This document shows positions 1 to 10,720 of a stretch of DNA of 64,000 nucleotides, piece by piece; the stretch's first letter is position 1; each line of letters opens with the position of its first letter. The notes under the pieces are model-generated. The model was not told the origin of the DNA and made no database searches. It saw only the letters and a list, made by a program, of their open reading frames with translations. The translations under genes and the position numbers were made by a program. The stretch comes from Gnetum montanum (taxonomy: Eukaryota > Streptophyta > Gnetopsida > Gnetales > Gnetaceae): the NCBI GenBank assembly GCA_015680685.1, contig MNCI01010815.1:17223-81222 (forward strand), read 5' to 3'.

Positions 1-1
1 A

Positions 2-1346
2 AAGTTTATACAGCGATGGAACGCTACTTTGAATGAGATCTGCGAGCCAATAGCAGACTCACATGTGCTGACGATATTCAAAGAAGCGGTCAATGACTTT
101 ATTAAGTCAAAGTTGTATTACCTTTCCCCCAACTCTCTACACCAGGCCTTCGCGTAAGTTAGAAGCATCCAAGATGCTGCGGAGGCTAGCAAAGACCCGG
201 CGTATGTCACCTACAGGAATGCACATAACAAGGCCAATGACAGTAGCTGCGCTGACTGAAAACACAAAGAGCAAGAACAAGAAGGCGCCCACAACAGCGC
301 CCAAGGCCACGGTTGGTGCCAGTACCAGCCAAGCCACAACTGCCCCTGAAGGCCCCCACCAGCCAAAGCCAAATTTTGAGCATAAAAATAGTTCAAAATA
401 TGCGGCTTTACCTATGAAGCATTCTGAATTGTTGAAACAACTGTTAGCGGCAGGGCACATTCAACTTAAGAAGGTGTCCGAGGAAACTCTAAAGCGTCAC
501 AGACGTCACTGTGAATTGCTGAAGGACCCTTCTTTAGCCTTACCTAATGAACCAGCAGTTCCAAGATCTTTCAGGTTGGATCGTTTCTGTGACTACCACT
601 AGATGTGTGGTCACGACACGGATTACTACTAGGCGTTAAAGGATGATATTCAACTCATGATCGATGAAGGTCATCTAAAATTAGACAACAGTAACCCGAC
701 GTGTCCAGAAAACCAAACATTGCATGTATATAAGGACCCGTTGAATGCAAACAACGATCCTTATACAATCACTATGGTGAGTACAGACGGTGAGCGTAAG
801 GGACCGCCAAAACAGCCTTTTGTCTTGCGCGTACCCGCCAGCTCACCCAGGGGGCCAATCGTTTCATCGGCAGCCAATGGCCTCTCGAGGCCGCCCTTTA
901 TTATATGGGCACCTTCTCACATAAACCCTCAGTCACGCAATAACACCTAAGCCGCGGCTTCGTCCGCACCCATGCCAAGAGCGCCCTTCATTATCAGGGC
1001 ACCAAAACCACAGGCTGCTCCTTTCACGCAGGGGCAGACCTCTAGCCAGAACAACCAATCATCGCCTCCCATGAGAAAGGGAGAGGAAACCTCAGTTAAC
1101 GTAACAAAGGACCACTTTACGCTTGGCTTCCCTAAGCCTAGGCCCCTAGCCTCTGTACCCTTGTCTATGCCTCAGAAGCAAGATAAAGGTACAGAAATGC
1201 AGTCACCTCCTCTTGGCAAGGAAAAGAGTACCCCTTTAGCCAATGCTGTCCCACCCCGGGAGATTCATCTCTTGGGTCGAATGGAAGAGGACAAGGTACA
1301 AAAACAACCTAGCCGGGAGAAGGACCTCCTCGACGCATTTACGTAA
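2..1346 (+). pseudogene. gag: gag, copy A (C-terminal part, broken)
   Basis: The window opens inside the capsid-like core: KFIQRWNATLNEI and NDFIKSKLYYL match the same positions in copies B1, B2 and C. A linker rich in Lys, Ala, Thr and Pro follows, then the block KPNFEHKNSSKYAALP and the knuckle-like segment FRLDRFCDYH near 570-600. Its pattern C-x2-H...GHDTDYY resembles the Tat gag zinc knuckle, but the last Cys is replaced by Tyr. Pro-rich spacer continues to about 1346. Stops at about 156, 601 and 631 and a frame change near 240 break the frame. Gag would form the particle that packages the RNA. Start not visible. Confidence 0.8.
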
Positions 1347-1376
1347 GTCAAACAGGCTCTCAAACAGAAAAATACA

Positions 1377-2181
1377 ATGCTGAGCCTTTACGACCTGCTT
1401 ATGACATCTCGCGAACATTGTGAGGCTATGGTTCACATGTTGACATCCATATCAGTGGATGAAAGCTTGCTAGCGGAGGAGGAAGAGATACATGCTATCA
1501 TGTTTCCTCCCGAAGCTGAGAAACCTACGCCTTCCTCGCTGACCTTCCATGACGGATCTATCAAAGACGATCCTAAGAAAGGTCGGGTGACAACTGAACC
1601 TATGTTTATCACTATCCGGGTTGGTCAATACCGGATCCGGAGAGTGCACGTGGACGATGGCGCAGCTACCAATTTCATTCCCTATTCCATTGTGGATAGG
1701 TTGGGACTGGTCGACCAGATCACTCCCACGACAACGGCCTGCGTAAAATCGTTCAACGGGGCACGGGTTCAAGTCAAGGGGACGGTGCACATTGAGTTTG
1801 TGGCGGGTGATCAGTTCCCAATGGAGGCCACTTAGATCTTGGAGAGGCCGTGGTTAGCTCAACTGAGGGCAGTTTCATCACCGATACACTAGGAGATACA
1901 CCTTCCCTATGCTGGAGGGGAGGTTGTGATACGCAGTGATGAACTCACCCCTAGGACCGTCAATAACATTGAAGAGGAACAGGGTTCAGAGGTAGAGATG
2001 ACTGATGATCAGACCCATCTCCAAACCCTTCAACAAACCAACTACGAAAATGATGGTTTAGTTTGGGCCGACCTGCCGTTTCCAGACGGCAGCATAGAGG
2101 AGGCAAATCATAAGTCTCTTCACCCTTACGCAGCAACCAATGTAAAGGCCATTAAGAGACAATTACGTATCAATGGTTGAG
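1377..2181 (+). pseudogene. pro: Retropepsin-like aspartic protease, copy A
   Basis: The protease continues from gag and would cleave the polyprotein. The core HVDDGAATNFIPY near 1645-1690 holds the D-(D/S/T)-G-A active-site pattern of clan AA peptidases, preceded by FITIRVGQYRIR and followed by VKGTVHIEFVAGDQFP. A TAG at 1833 interrupts the flap-to-C-terminal region; LAQLRAVSSPIH and EIHLPYAGGEVVI continue downstream with another stop. An acidic tail runs to about 2181 and ends in VKAIKRQLRING. At the homologous point copy B2 has a good GT splice donor, so this tail is probably the end of the gag-pro exon. Here the donor looks lost. Confidence 0.78.
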
Positions 2182-2394
2182 CAATGGTCTTTGCATACGA
2201 CATCATGTCTTTGCCAGTTATCGCGGTTCGTACTTAACAGTTTCTTTTGTTGCAACAGATTCCTTTTTATGCTACATTCACCTTCTACTTTTATGCTTGT
2301 CATGTCTTATGTTTTTATCGTATCCGTGTTATTCCTGTTATCACACCATATTACACATTTATGCACCATTATATTCTATTATCATTTATGCTTT
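2182..2394 (+). other. Non-coding, pyrimidine-rich spacer after protease
   Basis: The short open frames here are low-complexity Tyr/Phe/Cys/Leu-rich translations of T-rich sequence and are not conserved between copies. In the sense direction this would be the start of the putative pro-RT intron. Confidence 0.5.
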
Positions 2395-2615
2395 CTCTAC
2401 ATTACACATATGGCCCGCAACGGCCTTAAACTAGTTACGAAAAATTAAGCATTATCATCATTTACGCTTTCTCTACATTACGCATCTGGCCCGCAATGGC
2501 CTTAAACTAGTTTCTAGTTTACGCAAAATCATATGATGGCCAGCAATGGCCTTAAACTAGTTGCTAGGTTACGCAGAGTCATGTAATGGCCTGCAACGGC
2601 CTTAAACTAGCAAGT
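2395..2615 (+). repeat. Repeat block R1, copy A
   Basis: Four degenerate units of the form GGCCCGCAAYGGCC followed by TTAAACTAG occur at about 2411, 2485, 2537 and 2585, separated by short variable spacers (CATTTACGCTTTCTC recurs). The block sits between the converging 3' ends of gag-pro on the + strand and the antisense gene on the - strand. Copies B1, B2 and C have related blocks at the same place. Confidence 0.85.
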
Positions 2616-2805
2616 ACACTCTATCATTATCGCTTAGGCAAAATTTTCAACAATTACGCTCACACTCTATCGGCAAAACGCAAAAACGAATAAAAAAATG
2701 TGTAACTGACATTTAACGCATCCACCAAGTTTTATAACACGTCTTTTCAGTCATTCGTAAAATGATATTGCACTCAACATTAATAAAACTATGCGTAAAT
2801 TATAA

Positions 2806-5800
2806 TTACGCATTTCCCCTACTGCCACTATCACCAGTATCTCTTAAGTACGGATCCAACGCTAATGGATCGTCCTCCAATGGGCCGTCATTTCTAGGAA
2901 TGATTCTTTCACGAAGAATGTCCTCTTTGCGAGGTCCCCGTTCCGGCACCAGCTCCATGGAAGGATGCTCCTCATTGTTGTGTTCTTCTGTCTCTTCTTC
3001 TGCTTCTTCTTCTACTTCCGCCACTCCTTCTGCTAACTTCTCCTCTTGTTCGTCTTCCCTATCCCCGGCTGGTACCTACACACAATAAGCACATTACTTA
3101 CACAAGGCTTAACATCACAATCAGAAACGCAAACTAAGTCACGCGTAAACTTACTTGTGATGGCCCTGCTTCCGCAGCAAAGGGAAGCTTGTCCAGACCA
3201 GCCCACAGGTGCTTCATAATCTCTTCCTCCATTAGATCTGGCCATACGTCCTCTCCCAAGGCTGCTTCATTGGATGGTGGCTCCACTATGTCCAAATCAA
3301 TGGGCTCAGTGGGATCCCATCGGAGGCGAGCTCCTAACAGAAACAATCATCAGCGTCGATGACACATTACCCTTATGTAACATCACAAACTAACTACAAC
3401 CATAATGTACCCGCTCCAGGTTCGACACGTTCCAGGCGCTCGATCATGTCGCTAATGATGTCTTCCATGAAGGAAAATTTATCAAGGAAGTCTCTCCACG
3501 CTTTGCTCACAACAATAGACGTGGGTGCATCCTCTTCGCTTGTAGCGTAATCCAGTTAGAAACCTCACTTATTTACAGAAATCCACCAAACACGCTAACA
3601 TATCCATTACCTCTATCGGTGACAATGGTGATTTCGTCGATAGCTTCCCTATCCCTTTCCCTTTCACGCACGTGAGTCTGTGCGTCGCTGGTTCCAGTAG
3701 CTGGAGCCTCCTCACACACCTGAGCTTGTACGTAGCTCACGCTAATAGCTGGGGCCTCTTCTTCTAAAAATTGAGGCCCCCTCCCTACGACTTAGTGTTA
3801 CTGCCCCCATCTCAGGGGTCAGTTTTTTGTAATTTTTACTGGTCATGTCATAGCACCTTAGTATATCTGTACAAAACATCTAAACAAATGTTGCATAATA
3901 TAATTATTTCACGTTTACCAGGTGGAGGCTTACTCCGCTGAACTGTGACCACCATAGTTCGGCCTGTGTCACTCTTAGGGGCCTCGACTAGGTGGAGCCT
4001 TTTACGCCAAGCTGCAGGTTCTAAAATTTCTTCCGCCAGGCGCTTCCCTCGCGAGCCATTGCCAGTGTAGGTAGGCATTATCCTGCCTACACTGTCGAGG
4101 CCACGCACTTGGGGCACCGCCAAACCCTTAGTCGTGATAGACAACGACTCCCTGATCCCTTCCGGCGGATCCTGCCCACGGGTAGTGTTGAGGATGTGGG
4201 CAATCCAAGGCCTGGATAGCTGGTCTCGATCTTGCTGCACCCAGACCCCATTCTTTTGGATGACCAGAAACTCAACAAACCACCGGAGGCAAGCTATGAA
4301 GAACGCGTAATGCACGTTGAAACGAGATTCAAGCTTCTTGCGAAGCTTGATCATCTCATTACGCAGTTCCTTGACAAAATAGCTTGCCCAGTTGAACTGG
4401 GTCCCCTCCTCTAGAACCTCCTGCATAATACGGGTCTATTCTACAGAAAAGAACTTCCCCTGCGAGAGAGTTTTGGGGAAAGTCTGGGCCCAGAAAAGGG
4501 GATAAAGTGTCTTGGCAGCGTCCATCTCGAATTTTTCGTAGGGAAACCCTTTAGTCTCCTTCGGGACCCTTACCCACTCCTTCAGCCAATTCTGGAAAGC
4601 TTCACTCCTCTTCACCTTCTCACTTACGGGAGGGCTGTCTGAGGGGATGCCAAAGAGGTCCACGAAGAGCTGAGCGTCGATGTTAAAGCTTACGTGAACA
4701 TTATGTACGTGTGTCCAGAAACGCATGGCCTTTTCGTTGAAGGAGTTGACCAAGGTTAGCATTTCACTGGCGGAGACATCAGGAGTCACAGCCAAGAACA
4801 AGTGCATTAGCCCTGCTGCTCGGATCTTGGAGGTCACCGCGAATGGGGCCGCCGAGTGGCTGAGCCAGCGCTGTGCATCCTTGATGTCGCCGTAGCTGAA
4901 GAGGATAGCGTTTGCCTCACAGCTGGAAATCGTAAGGGTAATCTCCCGAGATTCCCTAACTGCACAATGTGAAGCACAAATTAACCAAAGTTCCATTACG
5001 TAATGTCCACAATTTACAATTACATTACGCAGTGACCAACTACACCACAACCTTACCGGGGCCAAATGGCAACGGAAATGGTAGGAGTTCCCTCTGCACG
5101 TCCTCGACGGTAAGGGGCGGATCCAAGGTCCAGTCATCGTGTAGCCACCCAAGCCTTTGGCAACTCTCAAAATCCCTAGCATAACGGGTGGGGTACTCAC
5201 GCATGTCAAAGCCAATCTGCTCTATAACGCCAGCGCGCACGTTGCTAGTTGCGATAAACACCATTATCACCATTTCGGCCCATGATAACACATCGCCATC
5301 TCCAACTAACCTATTGTCCTGAATAAAGAACCTGTACCATACAACATAGGCTTATTTTACATGTTGCACATAGGCTTCTCTTATATTTCACACTGAAAAT
5401 AGACATAAAACCAAATAGAAACATAGACAGTTACTAAAATTTGCTTACCCGCCTACGTAGTACACAGTGCCTTGTGGGTTCTGGAAACAGGTCGAGACAT
5501 GGTGGGCCATGAACAGCATGTTATATGCATGATAACAGCTGAATCGAGCCATTTCCTAGATCCAGTTTAAAATCCTCAACCCCCGAGCGCTGAGTTCTCA
5601 GTCCTCGGGGTGGCCTGTATCGATGGCCCTGTCTGTCAAAAAGGCCAAAATCCTTTACGCAGAACCCGCCAGCAGGTGCTCTAACAGGGCATTGACGATG
5701 TCATCAGACAAATCAGACCACACGATGATGCTGAAGTTGCGCAGCAAGAATTGCAGAAACTCCAGCGCACCCTGTCGAAACCATATTACCTTCCCTTGCA

Positions 5801-6287
5801 ACCGCGTGTGCGGGGGAGGGACATTAGGGACGATGGGGTTTATACAACACAAGACCCCCATGATATCCAGCACAATCAAAGTGGGCTTTAGCACAACATT
5901 GTACAGAAAACCAATACATACATAACACCTACATTTACATTTGCATCGTTAACACAGAAAACTCATAAATTACACCTAGCTATCTAGGCCGAAATCGTCC
6001 AAACCCTTGCAATAACGCAAGGTCCGTCCCTGACAATGGCGATAGCCGCAACCTCATTAAACCCTCGCACTAACCTAAGGTCCGCAACTTTGAAATTCAC
6101 ATTCACGCAAACGACACCACGAAAAATAAACATTAAGAACAAACGTAAGCATATGAAGAATGGCCTACCGGTTCAAAGACGTGGGGTCACAAACATCGAC
6201 CAGCGCCTGCGAAATACGATTTAGATTTTCTTGCACTTCATCAATTTTGGCCAGTTTTGCATTCTTTCTCTTGGTCTTTGGTGCCAT
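2806..6287 (-). pseudogene. Spliced antisense gene between pro and RT, copy A (about 880 codons)
   Basis: Exons inferred on the - strand: 6287-6169, 5928-5449, 5331-5057, 4959-3919, 3763-3611, about 3554-3411, 3333-3155 and 3075-2806. Donors include GTAAGC (5448), GTAAGG (5056), GTAAAC (3918) and GTAAGT (3154); acceptors include GTACAG (5332), TTGTGCAG (4960), TTCTGTTAG (3334) and TGTGTAG (3076). Phases agree at every junction except the acceptor of the sixth exon. The protein starts MAPKTKRKNAKLAK, continues with a region resembling the FCP1/NIF HAD fold (KPTLIVLDIMGVL, later FSIIVWSDLSDD), a large unrecognised domain (FVDLFGIPSD, FNWASYFVKELRNEM, RWFVEFLVIQKNG) and an acidic Glu-rich tail. 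In-frame stops near 5655, 5598, 5559 and 4436 are each one C-to-T change from Arg or Gln. Exons are conserved in B1, B2, C and D. Confidence 0.8.
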
Positions 6288-6437
6288 TGTGACGGTTTCA
6301 GAATTTTTCACAGCTTAACACTTGCAAACCTTCACAAAATCGCATGCTCTAATCTTCTGCTCTTCCTTCTCTCAATCAGAAATAGTTACGAATTCAAATT
6401 CACGATAGCCAACAACCTGTTCTCATCGAAAAACCAC

Positions 6438-6450
6438 TTACTTATATGTG
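6438..6450 (-). promoter_or_regulatory. Candidate TATA box of the antisense gene, copy A
   Basis: On the - strand CACATATAAGTAAG lies about 155 bases upstream of the ATG at 6287. A purine-rich leader follows. The start context is GTCACAATGGCACC, close to the AACAATGGC context favoured in plants. This suggests an own promoter rather than read-through from the LTR. Assigned by position and motif only. Confidence 0.45.
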
Positions 6451-6690
6451 AGGATCACCGACTTGATCTCCGATTTCAGCAGGACCTTCCTAAAATGGAA
6501 CCCGAAAATCCAGGTATCAATGCAGTTGATATCGCACGCTCCACTTTCTGAAATGACATTAAACTACCACATCTTATCGCCTCGTAATCAGGTTACATTG
6601 ATTACAGCTTGTCTATAATATTCAAAATTCAGTTAGCCTTCCACGTTCGGCGACATCACGTCACTTGTCTCCTAACCATTTACGTACTTG

Positions 6691-6702
6691 GCGGTTTTGC
6701 AG
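6691..6702 (+). promoter_or_regulatory. Candidate sense 3' splice site before pol, copy A
   Basis: GCGGTTTTGCAG ends at 6702 directly before pol. Copy B2 has CATTGTTTGCAG at the same place (ends 23972) and C has ATATTTTGTAG (ends 44714). After the AG, copies A and B2 read alike (TGPY shared). With a donor after protease, the 4.5 kb block holding the antisense gene would be an intron, as known between pro and RT in Ogre elements. Confidence 0.55.
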
Positions 6703-7955
6703 GACAGACGGGAAATGAACTCAAAATCTTCAGCATCCCTAATTTTGACGGGCCCATATAGGAAGGTAATTAGGCAGTTTGACTCTACGCTAGTAGATGT
6801 AACCTCCCTTTAGAAGGCGTAACCATAGCTGCGTCGGAGACGTCCCCAGAATGGCCAGAACAGTCGATGCGCATGCTAGACCTGGAGGCTGGGGACATAA
6901 CCGAAGACCCCCTCAGTGAGGTCCCTATCATTACGCATAAGGGTGAGACTAAAATGCTTAAAGTCAGTTCTTTGTTAGACCAAAAAACACACAACGCTAT
7001 AAAACAGGTCCTGCAAGACAACATTACTATCTTTGCATGGTCATACGAGGATATGCCTGGGTTAGATCCTAGGTTAATCCAGCATAACATCATCCTAGAC
7101 CCGCAGATTAAAGCAGTTAGGCAAAAGGCACGCAAAATCAAGCCAGATATCGTGCTAGCCGTGCGTGATGAAATCACCAAGCTATACCAGGCTGGTTTCA
7201 TCCGTGCGGTCGACTACTTGGACTGGGTATCCAACATTGTAGTCGTCCCAAAGAAGACTGGAAGCATACGCATCTGCATAGACTTCCAGGATTTGAATAA
7301 GGCCACAATCAAGGATAACTTCCCGTTGCCGAGTATTGACTAGCTAGTGGATACAACAGCTGGACATGCGCTTCTGTCCTTCATGGATGGCTTTTCAGGC
7401 TATAATTAGATTCGCATCAACCTAGAACATCAATTGACGACAATGTTCATGACGCCCTAGGGCACCTTCTACTACACTATGATGCCTTTTGGTCTGAAGA
7501 ACACTGGAGCAACGTACCAACGAGCCATGAAATGCATCTTCAGCGATTACCTCCTAGGAAGGCTGAATGATTACGTAGACGACATAGCTGTTAAGTATTT
7601 GAAGTTGGAGGATCATTCAGGGGACCTGGAGTTAGTCCTTAAAAGATGCTCCAATTACGAGTTCCGGCTTAACCCAAAGAAGTGCGTATTCGGAGTCAAA
7701 ACTGGACGCATGCTGGGGTTTGTGATGTCGGAAATCGGCATACGAGTTGACCTTGATAAGGTCAAAGCCATTGTCAAGTTAACGCCTCCCATAGACCTCA
7801 AGCAATTATGCGGGTTACAAGGACGCTTACAGTTTATACACCGGTTCATTTCGAGGTTAACCGACAAGTTACACCCTATGCAACACTTGCTGAAAAAGGA
7901 GGTTAATTTCGAATGGACCGACGATTACCAACTTGCGTTTGATAGTTTAAAATAA
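6703..7955 (+). pseudogene. pol: pol N-terminus and reverse transcriptase, copy A
   Basis: RT would copy the element RNA into DNA. A conserved pre-RT segment (LDLEAGDITEDPL, then IFAWSYEDMPGLDP, typical of Tat and Athila pol) leads into RT: FIRAVDYLDWVSNIVVVPKK, RICIDFQDLNKATIKD, FPLPSID, SFMDGFSGYN, MMPFGLKNTGATYQRAM and the catalytic YVDD at 7572-7583. The thumb motif GLQGRLQFIHRFI is near 7810-7855. Stops: TAG at 7341 and 7407 (Gln sites), TAG at 7458 (Trp site) and TAA at 7953. A one-base frameshift near 6810 separates the first codons after the splice site from the rest. The catalytic residues themselves are intact. Confidence 0.9.
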
Positions 7956-8391
7956 GAACTACAAAATTTTCCAATGGTTTTCCTGCCACAAAGGGATTTT
8001 CCATTTTATATTTACCTCGCAACCTCAGACGTAGCGATAGCAACGTTACTTTGTCAAAATAGGGATGATGGATCGGAAGTGTCCATCTACTACTTGAGTC
8101 ACGCTCTATGTGCATACAAAACGAGGTACAACGACGTCGAGCGTAGTTGCCTAGCATTAGTTTTTACACTTAAGAAATGTAGGCATTATCTTTTTTGTAG
8201 CCAGGTCAACGTCATCTGTAAAAACAACATTCTTAGAGCCATTACGCATAGCTTATACGAGAGTAGTAAAATAGCTCACTGGAAGGCTATCATGGTAGAA
8301 TTCGATCTACACTATATTGGCCAATCATCTACGAAAGGCCAAGCGATAGCTGACCAGTTAATAACTTCACCGATTAACAATCAAGCAACTA
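7956..8391 (+). pseudogene. pol: RNase H domain, copy A
   Basis: RNase H would remove the RNA strand during reverse transcription. After the connection (FEWTDDYQLAFDSLK) come FPFYIYLATSDVAIATLL, IYYLSHAL, a CLALVFTLKKCRHYLF segment, and IAHWKAIMVEFDLHYI with KGQAIADQL. This is the usual Ty3-type RNase H order directly after RT. The frame is open here, running on into the second RNase H until a TGA at 8751. Confidence 0.85.
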
Positions 8392-8439
8392 TAGAGCCAG
8401 AGTTCCCTGACGAACATGTACATAGTCTAAGCCCTGTCT

Positions 8440-8870
8440 CGACAGGCCCTGAAGCAACGTTGTACTTTGAAAATGCTTCAAACGCTAGAGGTGGCAGTGC
8501 TGCCATTGTTATCACACTATCGCCTGAGGATGTGCGTCTGCACGCTTATCGCTTGACCTTCCCCTGTACGAACAATGTGGTAGAGTACGAGGGGCTCCTC
8601 AGGGGATTACTAACTGTCCGTGAACTCGGTGTTCAACACCTGGCAATTAGGGGTGATTCGATGCTTCTCATAAATCAGATCACAGGAGTCTATGCCTGCA
8701 AGGCTGTACATTTGCAGCCCTACTGCGATACGACTAAGGATCTTCTGAGATGATTCGCGACCATCGATGCCCAGCACGTGCCACGCATGGATAACACACT
8801 GGTCGACGCACTGGAAACACTGGCTTTGAACATGCCTGCACATCTTTTTGACACCTGCCCCGCATTGATT
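8440..8870 (+). pseudogene. pol: Second, archaeal-type RNase H (aRH), copy A
   Basis: A second RNase H between the first one and integrase is diagnostic of the Tat/Ogre group. Visible are ATLYFENASNARGGSAAIV (a typical family member has F-D-G-A-S, so the first catalytic Asp reads Glu or Asn here), the NNVVEYEGLLRGLLT helix with the catalytic Glu, RGDSMLLINQITG with the catalytic Asp, and HVPRMDNTLVDALETLALN at the end. TGA at 8751 replaces a codon that is open in other copies. Its presumed role is RNA removal alongside the Ty3-type RNase H. Confidence 0.82.
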
Positions 8871-8939
8871 ACCGACTGCACAGATCCTATCATTCGGATG
8901 GTGCAAATCTCCTCTCTTCTCGAGGAAAGCATGCCTGAA

Positions 8940-10181
8940 TGGTACGACGACATTAAAGCTTACCTTTTACAGGGCAAGCTACCGTCTGCATTAACACGTG
9001 CACAGAAAGATGCAATCCTTAAGCAGGCTAGGCAATACGTCATCATCGGAGACAGCACTCTTTGTAGACGCTCCTTTGATGACGTGTTGCTTACTTGCGT
9101 TGAAAAAGACCAAGCGCAACACATAGTCGGCGAAGTTCATGAGGGACTCTGCGGCAACCATGTAGCACCACGAGCTATGGCCCTAAAAATCCGTCGCTTA
9201 GGATACTACTGGCCATTCATGGAAAAAGATTGCTTGACAAAGGTTAAAACCTGTGACACGTGCCAGCGTCATGAAAATCTTATACATGTGTCACCCACAG
9301 AATTACATTCAACGCAGATAACATGGCCATTTCAGCGATGGGGACTAGACATCATAGGCCCCATCACGCCGAAGTCTTCCGCAGGTCATAGCTTCATCAT
9401 TACCGCTACTAAGTATTTTACAAAGTGGGTAGAGGTTGTTCCCCTACGGAAGATCACTTCTCAGCATATTTGCCATTTTATCCTAGACAATATAGTAACC
9501 AGATTTGGTCTCCCGATGACTATCGTGACCGAAAATGGGCCACAATTTAGTAGCACAGAAACCAAATCCTTCTATGATAACCTGGGCATTAGACAATCCT
9601 TTTCCTCCCCTTATTACCCGCAACCGAATGGTCAAGCTGAAGCAACGAACAAAGTGATCATCAATCTGCTCAAGAAGATGCTCGACAGCAACAAAAGACG
9701 GTGGCATGAACAGATCCTCTATGTGCTATGGGCGTATCGTACTACGTGTAGGACAGTTATGGGTAGTACGCCCTATAGCCTGGTTTACGGGTCTGAGGAA
9801 GTGCTGCCTCTCGAGTTGCAAATCCCTTCTCTGAGAATGGTCCTCTCCGCGGTTATAAATGAGGCTCAACACATTGAGTCTCAAATAGCAGATCTGGATT
9901 CAATGGAAGAGAAACGGATACAGGCTCTTGACACAATTGAAAGATATCAAGACAAACAGCAACAGAAACATCGCCACAACCTTCAACAGCGCCCAATCAA
10001 GAAAGGAGATCTTGTTCTCAAAGCTATGCATGAACCAGTAGGTAAGTTCTCTGCAAACTGGGAAGGCCCTTTCTTGGTGATCGACGTGTATAGTAACGGA
10101 GCATTCAAGTTAGCAGACGTCAACGGCAGCGAATTAAAAAATCCTGTAAATCATGTGTACTTGAAGCGGTATTACATTTAG
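8940..10181 (+). pseudogene. pol: Integrase, copy A, with Asp-to-Glu change in the active site
   Basis: Integrase would join the cDNA to host DNA. The HHCC zinc domain is near 9110-9280 (EVHEGLCGNH, then CDTCQR). The core starts at WGLDIIGPITPKSS (first Asp), continues with TKYFTKWVEVVPLR and FGLPMTIVTENGPQFSS, and has YYPQPNGQAEATN with the catalytic Glu. The second Asp (TDNG in B2, 26789-26830) is Glu here, likely inactivating. The C-terminal part ends KNPVNHVYLKRYYI with a TAG at 10179. There is no chromodomain. The frame is open from 8778 to 10181, the longest intact stretch in the window. Confidence 0.92.
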
Positions 10182-10192
10182 CAGCATCTACA

Positions 10193-10720
10193 GTGTCGAC
10201 AGCAGGTATGGCAATACTCGTCCGCTACGACGTAAAACTGGCACCAGGCGTCCGCTATTATGTTAAACTGGCACTGACCATCCGCTACGACATAAAACTG
10301 GCATGCCTTGCACGCATCCGCCACGACGCTAAACTGGCAATGTTCGTCCGCTATGACGCTAAACTGGCAAGTTGTAACCGTCCGCTACGATGTAAAACTG
10401 GCAATGTTGTATAGGTCCGCCAAGACGAAAAACTAGCATCTTTTGCATGCGTCTGTCACGACGCTAAACTGGCATAAAACCGTCTACTGGGGCATAAAAC
10501 CAACACAGCTCTGTCCTTGGGTCATGACACGAAACTGGCATCCACAGCACGGTCTACTGAGACCATAAATCAGAGATACCACCGTCTGCTACGACGTAAA
10601 ACTAGCACTTCTCGGTCTGCCCAGACTTTAAACTAGGACAATGGTCTGTTGAGCCTTAAAATCAGTAACGGTAGTCTACCGGGACTTAAAACTGGGACTT
10701 ATAGACTACTACCATGTAAA
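10193..10720 (+). repeat. Repeat block R2 after integrase, copy A (about 14 units)
   Basis: Units of about 30-36 bases repeat the pattern CCGCTACGACGTAAAACTGGCA with variable spacers (for example at 10219, 10250, 10280, 10316, 10346, 10379, 10412). Later units drift to TCTACTGGGAC...TTAAACTGG. The block begins right after the integrase stop. Its 3' half (TAAAACTGGCA/TTAAACTAGCA) is the same as in R1, so both blocks appear to derive from one motif. Confidence 0.88.

Noticed and set aside
137-460. Reverse-strand open frames over gag (137-460, 1470-1790, 14039-14488)
   Set aside because: Not conserved between copies at protein level; they are shadows of the sense gag and protease frames, unlike the antisense exons at 2806-6287.
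6703-10181. Endogenous pararetrovirus
   Set aside because: Integrase, LTRs, purine tract and dual RNase H are present; movement and coat protein frames are not seen. It is a Ty3/gypsy LTR element.
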